DNA from: Delphinapterus leucas
Lineage: Eukaryota > Chordata > Mammalia > Artiodactyla > Monodontidae
Reading direction: 5' to 3'
NCBI RefSeq assembly: GCF_002288925.2
Contig: NW_022098069.1
Span: 84,290,755-84,354,754 of the forward strand
DNA length: 64,000 nt
Made by a program: the position numbers and the translations under genes. The notes under the pieces were generated by a model. The model worked only from the letters and a program-made list of their open reading frames with translations. It was not told where the DNA came from and did not search any database. Each line of letters begins with the position of its first letter. The first letter of the stretch is position 1. Below are positions 59,120-64,000 of this stretch, piece by piece.

Positions 59120-59224
59120 GTAGACGTCCTGGGCGCCACACCACACGTCAGTGTTAAGTCTGGGCTGGGGACATGAATGTGGGATCCCTGGGCGTCCCCC
59201 TTTCCCTTCGGCCTCACGCATCCC

Positions 59225-59400
59225 GTGGGCTTCTGGTTCAGGAGCGTCTAACCCAGGCTTCTCTAATGCGGACACCCTGCTTTAAGGTCACCCTGAATGT
59301 GGAGGAGAGGCTTGGTAAACACAGATGCCTGGGTCCTGCCGGGTTCTGATGCAGGGAGTGAGGGGTAGGGCCCAGGACTCTGCATTTTTCACTTGGGGAC
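59225..59400. mobile_element. MER20-like hAT non-autonomous element
   Basis: GATGCCTGGGTCCTGCC, GGGTTCTGATGCAGGGAGTG and GGGCCCAGGACTCTGCATTT give the same pattern as the 33.2-kb copy, more diverged. Confidence 0.45.
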
Positions 59401-60064
59401 AGGGTTCGCCTGCACGTGCAAAGGACTTCCCTCGACTCTGTGTTTGCATCTGCCCACACAAGAGGGGGGGCACGGCCCTGGAGGCTGCATGCAGGGGAAG
59501 TGAAACCCCAGGAGGGACACCCTGGGGGGGCAGGGGGATGGCAAGGGCCCTCGGGAGATGCATCGGGGAACTGCTTCCGGGGAGGGGCTCCGAGGACGGA
59601 ACGGCGGGACTTCCGCAGGGCGCTGATGGGCGGAGGGGGGCAGCAAGAAGCCTCTAACGCTGGAGACCCGACTCCCGAGCCCCAGCTGTGGGGGGCATGG
59701 AGACCCCAGCGTTGTCGGCCGTCCACCTTTGCCGGGACAGCCGCCCGTCCTCCGGCTTTTCCTTCGGGTGGGCAGCGCTGCCTGTGGTCACTCGGGATGA
59801 CCAGGACTGTTGAGCAACGAGGGAGATTATAATGGGATTGACAATTCAACCCCACCCTCTTACGGGAGTAGGAGGGGTCACTTCTTAGAACAGGTTGGGA
59901 AATGCTGGGCTGGCTTCCTGCTGGGGGAGGGGCCTGATTCCAGATCCCAGATGTGCTCCTTTGCTCCGGCCCTGCCCCCCAGGAGGGGATGGGGATGTCT
60001 GCTCGAGGGTCCCCTAGCTGGAAAATTCCAAGGCAGGTGCAAGGCTTATTCAGAGGGTGTGAGG

Positions 60065-60165
60065 AACCTCCCTCCCCCTCTCCGCGTCCTGTCCCTCTTC
60101 CTCTCTCCCTCTCTCTTCTCCCCTCCCCCTTCCCATCCTCTCCCCTTCATCTCCCCTCTCCAGTT
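60065..60165. repeat. Long pyrimidine tract
   Basis: About 100 bases that are nearly all C and T. Confidence 0.85.
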
Positions 60166-60510
60166 TTGGAACAGCCCATGATCTGAGGATCTCTGCGGCC
60201 AGGAGGCCTCTCAGGGGGACGGGGTGTGGGTGGGCAGGGGACATTTGAGCTGGGATCCAATCATAGGGCACCAGCCAGGCCAGGAATTGGTCTGGGAGAG
60301 GGTGCTTCAGGTAGAGGACAGGGTGAGTGCAAAGGCCCTGGGGTGGGTTGGGGGGAGCTCGATGTCTCAGGGCATCAGAGAGGCGGCCACAGGCTGGAAG
60401 CGGGGGGAGAAGAGGTGGAGCTGTGCGGGGCGGGGTGAAGCGCAGGATGCTCCAGGCTGTGCCTGGAAAGGATCCGCATTTTATTCTTCCTGAGATGCAA
60501 AACCACTGGG

Positions 60511-60663
60511 GCTGTGCTGTCTAATACAGTAGCTACATGTGGCTGTTTATGTTTAAATTTAACTTAAATAAAATTAAAAATCCAGTTCCTCAATTACACT
60601 GTCCACATTTCAAGAGCTCAGGGTCCTATGTGGCTGGTGCCCTCTGTGCAGGACAGTGCAGAG
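60511..60663 (+). mobile_element. MER5-like hAT non-autonomous element
   Basis: CTGTGCTGTCTAATACAGTA at the left and CACATTTCAAGAGCTCAG, CTATGTGGCTGGTG and AGGACAGTGCAG at the right match MER5 termini, with an internal deletion. Confidence 0.7.
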
Positions 60664-61194
60664 AGCAAACATGTCCATTGCTGCAGAAATTTCTGGGGAA
60701 CAGCAATGCCCGGAGGGCTGAGAGCCAAGGCGTTCCATAAGCCAGAGCTGGTTGTGACGGGACCCTCTGGCCCTCTGTGGACCAGAGAACCATCTGGAGG
60801 GAGAGGCAGGGCTCAGACACTGCTCAGGAGGACCTATGGGGCGGGGCCACGGTGAGGGGTGAGCATGGTGCGTTCAGCCTGGTTTTGCAGGTGGGTCAGT
60901 GGGCTTCGCTTGTGGACCAGCCAGTGGTGTGTGAGGGAAGGAGGTGTCATTGGTCTGAGCAGGATTGGGGAGGCGGTCCTTCTGGAGATGGTAAAGAAAG
61001 GAGGACTAGCCAGTTTTGGGTGCGGGGGGCGATGAAGAGTTCTAGGATGCCCGTGGGGTGTCTGCTGGAGTTTGGATGCCCCGTTGGAGCCCAGGCGTGG
61101 AAGCAGTCGGGGCTGGAGGTCACGGTGACTTGGGACCATTTGCTGAATGCCTGCCCTGTGCTGGCCTGTCTTGGGGCTGTGACACAGTCCACTT

Positions 61195-61585
<391 letters not shown>

Positions 61586-61598
61586 TGAATGGGGTCGA

Positions 61599-61613
61599 GG
61601 AGTAGAGGGCAGT
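61599..61613 (+). promoter_or_regulatory. CTCF-like site in SH3TC1 intron
   Basis: The motif GGAGTAGAGGGCAGT agrees with 13 of 15 CTCF core positions. Confidence 0.35.
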
Positions 61614-61959
61614 GGACCTAGGAGGAGGTCTGTCCATGATGCCCAGACCTTACCTGATGGTGCCACCACCAGGGTGACTTGTCCCCCATCTGCTCTCCTG
61701 GCTGTCTGGCTCCAGGAACAAGGGTCACAGACACACGTGGGCCACCACTTTCTGAATGCCCCAGTCCCTTTCTGCATGGACACCCCACCCTGCTAGGAGT
61801 TTGAGTCTCTCCATAGGGAGCAGAAAGGACTGCTGTGAGCTGATTTTATTCTCTACTTGATTTGTTGGTGACAGGCCTCACACAGATGGACGGTCTGTCA
61901 GGAGGTTGGTGGGGAAGGAGGCTGAGCTGGGTGACCTCCCCATGGCTTAGGGTTGAGAG

Positions 61960-62140
61960 GCCACAACCTGACCTTGCGCTCAGCCTGGCCTGACCTTGGC
62001 CAAGGTCCCTTAGCCTCTGTGAACACAGCTTCCTCAGCCACATACGGGGGATGCTTAGCTTTATTACGTCACGGAGCTGCCGTGAGGACCTGCGAACAGC
62101 AGGCATGGTGCACCCAGCACGGTGCTCTGCAGTGGGGCTG
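61960..62140 (+). repeat. MIR SINE in SH3TC1 intron
   Basis: GACCTTGGCCAAGGTCCCTT, CAGCTTCCTCAGCCACATAC and GCTGCCGTGAGGACCTGCGA. Confidence 0.6.
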
Positions 62141-62517
62141 CCCCTGTGATGCCCGTCCTGGGTGCGTGCTGGCTCTGGACTGAATCCCAGCTGTCCCAGG
62201 GTCAGACCTCAGAAAGGAACCGGGACCTTATTTCTTAATCCAGATGGAGATGATAATAGTACCCTCTCCCGCTTGGTCAGCGTCAGCTGGTGTCACTTTT
62301 AATGCCCCAGCACCACCAGGAGTGTCCATGGGATGGGTGTCAGGAGAGGGGATGCTGGACCTCTGCCACAGAGGGTGCAGGTCCAGGGCATGGAGGCTGT
62401 GAGCTCAGGGAAGGAGTGGGGCTTGGTACAGCCCTGGGGAGCCACAGCTGGCTTGAGAAGCAGGAGAGGAGCAGCTTGGTTGTAAAGGAATCAGCTCTGT
62501 GCTTGCAGTCCTTATCT

Positions 62518-63875
<1,358 letters not shown>

Positions 63876-64000
63876 TAGCTCCTCGCCGGGCTGGGACGCC
63901 CCGGGGCCACGGGCAGCAGAAGGGCTCTGGAGGTGCCGGAGACTGAGGGCGCTTGGGGCAAGGAAAAGGCCCCCCCAAGAAATAACAGAAAAGGAGTTTG

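Overview
The window is mammalian nuclear DNA, almost certainly from a cetacean (whale, dolphin or porpoise). The main evidence is a set of tRNA-derived SINEs of the CHR-1 and CHR-2 type, on both strands, many with clear target-site duplications. L1 3' ends and older MIR, L2, hAT and MaLR-type remnants are also present. Nothing looks bacterial or viral: there are no operons, no closely packed ORFs and no ribosome binding sites. Nearly every long ORF lies in GC-rich or repeat sequence and is not a gene. I did not find a previously undescribed biological system.

Two genes are recognisable and both run off the window. On the minus strand, a CpG island (about 14560-15950) contains the first coding exon of ABLIM2, an actin-binding LIM protein. 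Its coding part is only ATG AGC GCA G followed by a GTGAGT donor. Positions 1-15187 are therefore ABLIM2 intron 1. On the plus strand, five coding exons of the SH3TC1 5' end lie at 55353-55516, 59030-59119, 61401-61528, 62839-62944 and 63697-63843. All have splice sites and phases that join into one frame of 203 codons. A GC-rich block ending at a GTACGG donor (49719/49720) is a plausible untranslated first exon. The order ABLIM2(-) then SH3TC1(+), divergent, agrees with the arrangement I recall for human 4p16.1.

Layout: 1-15187 ABLIM2 intron 1 (MIR/L2 remnants, two MaLR-like LTRs, two SINEs, a poly(A)-only insertion and a dispersed 56-bp duplication); 15188-15950 ABLIM2 exon 1 and promoter island; 15950-49500 intergenic, repeat-rich, with a nested L1 block at 35.4-38.2 kb and two full CTCF-consensus matches at 26.1 and 29.5 kb; 49.5-49.72 kb candidate SH3TC1 promoter and exon; 49720-64000 SH3TC1 introns and coding exons.

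The two genes are not known to share a pathway. Regulatory proposals rest on motif reading by eye. Repeat family names are from memory, and boundaries are approximate unless a target-site duplication is cited.
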